From contig JBBRXJ010000082.1 of assembly GCA_038248505.1 (NCBI GenBank), positions 1 to 15,288 on the forward strand: a stretch of DNA of 15,288 bases. The letters are read 5' to 3'. Source of the DNA: JBBRXJ01 sp038248505. GTDB taxonomy: Bacteria; Bacteroidota; Bacteroidia; Bacteroidales; JBBRXJ01. A program made the translations under genes and the position numbers. Positions 14,239 through 15,288 of this stretch are shown piece by piece. How positions within the stretch are numbered: the stretch's first letter is position 1; the number at the start of each line of letters is the position of its first letter. A model generated the notes under the pieces. It worked only from the letters and a program-made list of their open reading frames with translations. It did no database searches and had not been told where the DNA came from.

Positions 14239-15201
14239 ATGAATTTTAATATTTTTACAAACTTCAGTTTCATTAAAAGCAATACCTTTCGTATTGTATT
14301 TCCCGTGCTTGTTGTCCTTTCATGCTTATTCGTTTTCATGGCATTTGATATGAGGAGTAAAGCACTTCTGGAATCAAATCGTTTAGCATTAGCTGTTTCA
14401 AAAGAAATATCCAATTCTATTGAAACATATTTTATTGAAGCACTTACTATTACTAGAACGTATAGTGCTAATTTTATAAACTATAAAAAGAATAAAATTC
14501 CTCGCCACAGTGTGTATGATATGATGAAGAATACAATTGCTGTGGATAATAAATTTTTGGCTATATGGACTATCTGGGAAGCCAATGCCTATGATTCAAT
14601 GGACTTGTTTTATGCTAATGATAGTATGCACGATTGCAAAGGTTTTTTTGCGTCAGCATATTATTATGACGATGGAATAATTAAACATGAGGTGAATGAT
14701 ACAGCTGATTTTTATGAGGATTTTTATACCTTACCTAAAAAAATTAAAGGAAATTTAATCACAGATCCATTTCATTATCAATATCATGGAAATAAGAAGA
14801 TTTTTTATGAGACCTCTATTGTTAGTCCGGTAATTGAGAATGATAGATTTTTGGGAGTCATTGGTATTGATATCGATCTAAATCAATTACAGAAGAAATT
14901 CTCAAATATACGGGTGTATCAAAATGGCTTTATTAGCATATTATCCAATTCTGGTTTAATAGTTACGCATCCCCAGTTAAAATATATCAATGCAACTATT
15001 TCAAAATATCTGAGAAAAGAAAATCAGGCCGATTTAGATTCGTTTTACGCTGAAGCAAGCTTTCATTATTCATCTGTTTCGGAATTTTCAGGACAAGCGT
15101 GTGTACGCTTTTATTATCCAATAAAAATTAATTACATGGCAGCTCCTTGGTATATTGAGACCGTTGCAAGGCAAAATAGCATAAAAATATATCATATATA
15201 A
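14239..15201 (+). CDS. Membrane-anchored dCache sensor protein, C-terminally truncated by an insertion sequence
   Basis: The ATG lies 9 bp after the upstream stop, so the two genes are in one operon. Residues 15-36 (TFRIVFPVLVVLSCLFVFMA) form the first membrane helix. Residues 40-310 form an extracellular double-Cache (PAS-like) ligand-binding domain. Its marks are FLAIWTIWEANAYD, YYYDDG, ITDPFHYQYHGNKKIFYETS, and the tell-tale VIENDRFLGVIGIDIDLNQL. Such sensors then have a second membrane helix and HAMP plus kinase, phosphatase, cyclase or chemotaxis output. Here the chain ends 15 residues after APWYI, at the end of the Cache fold, with no second helix. The last residues (RQNSIKIYHI) look like read-through into IS DNA. 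What remains could still fold outside the membrane but has no output module, so signalling is probably lost. Confidence 0.85.
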   Translation: MNFNIFTNFSFIKSNTFRIVFPVLVVLSCLFVFMAFDMRSKALLESNRLALAVSKEISNSIETYFIEALTITRTYSANFINYKKNKIPRHSVYDMMKNTIAVDNKFLAIWTIWEANAYDSMDLFYANDSMHDCKGFFASAYYYDDGIIKHEVNDTADFYEDFYTLPKKIKGNLITDPFHYQYHGNKKIFYETSIVSPVIENDRFLGVIGIDIDLNQLQKKFSNIRVYQNGFISILSNSGLIVTHPQLKYINATISKYLRKENQADLDSFYAEASFHYSSVSEFSGQACVRFYYPIKINYMAAPWYIETVARQNSIKIYHI

Positions 15202-15288
15202 TTGTATTTCAGTGTATTGAGTCGTTTTTTTTGTTATATTTGTGTATGAAAAATACACAAAACATCGGGTTTGCAGATTTGGCAATAC
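15157..15288 (+). mobile_element. Left end of an insertion sequence (probably IS5-like), cut by the window edge
   Basis: A transposase-like start follows immediately after the truncated dCache gene. The left boundary should lie where Cache homology ends, roughly 15157-15175. The sequence GAGACCGTTGCAAGGC at 15157 has the look of an IS terminal inverted repeat, but the right end is outside the window and cannot confirm it. The 5' flank contains a TATATTTG box (15235-15242) only 3 bp before the ATG. Confidence 0.6.
15246..15288 (+). CDS. Transposase, first 14 codons (IS5-like), truncated by the window
   Basis: The visible start MKNTQNIGFADLAI resembles the N-termini of Bacteroidota IS5-family DDE transposases (xxFADLAxxxRK). 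None of the catalytic residues fall in the window. The call rests on this short match plus the abrupt end of the preceding sensor gene. It could be another IS family. Confidence 0.55.
   Translation, partial: MKNTQNIGFADLAI

Overview
The window looks like chromosomal DNA of a gliding or secreting Bacteroidota (Chitinophagales/Sphingobacteriales/Cytophagales type). The grounds are AT-rich DNA, Type IX secretion (T9SS) C-terminal signals of both type A and type B, SprB-type repeats, a Fibrobacter-succinogenes-major-paralogous (FISUMP) domain, few Shine-Dalgarno sites, and a Bacteroidota-style receiver + PEP/pyruvate-binding regulator. The species cannot be named from the sequence.

Region 1 (1-3327) is a gene graveyard. 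In order it holds: the 3' part of a REP-associated tyrosine transposase (RAYT) with an in-frame amber codon; a cluster of REP-like hairpins; a secreted GH19 (chitinase/lysozyme-like) gene split into three frames by a 5-bp tandem duplication and an A8 tract; an ATGA-overlapping gene for a secreted protein, also split at two A8 tracts; another GC-rich hairpin; and, on the minus strand, a decayed FISUMP-domain gene preceded by the last 25 or so codons of a T9SS type A cargo gene. The rest of that cargo gene has been replaced by a CACTAAG heptad-repeat element. Most of these are not visible as single open frames and were found by reading across frames.

Region 2 (3328-9480, minus) is one intact 2050-codon gene for a giant secreted adhesin-like protein. 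It has a signal peptide, a LamG/concanavalin-like domain, and four copies of a ~388-residue super-repeat made of Ig-like and SprB-like domains, and ends in a T9SS type B (gliding-motility-associated) C-terminal domain.

Region 3 (9481-10005) is a 525-bp divergent intergenic region with two strong palindromes, a possible Bacteroidota -7 box and a terminator-like hairpin in the presumed leader of the next gene.

Region 4 (10006-15201, plus) is a two-gene operon. The first gene encodes a 1407-residue cytoplasmic signalling protein with three tandem GAF-like domains, a degenerate receiver, a complete receiver, and a PPDK_N-type PEP/pyruvate (ATP-grasp) domain without the usual phosphohistidine and PEP domains. 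Nine bases later comes a membrane-anchored dCache sensor gene that stops just after its extracellular domain. The cause appears to be an insertion sequence whose transposase begins at 15246 and runs off the window. The regulator is probably intact, but its membrane partner has probably lost its output half.
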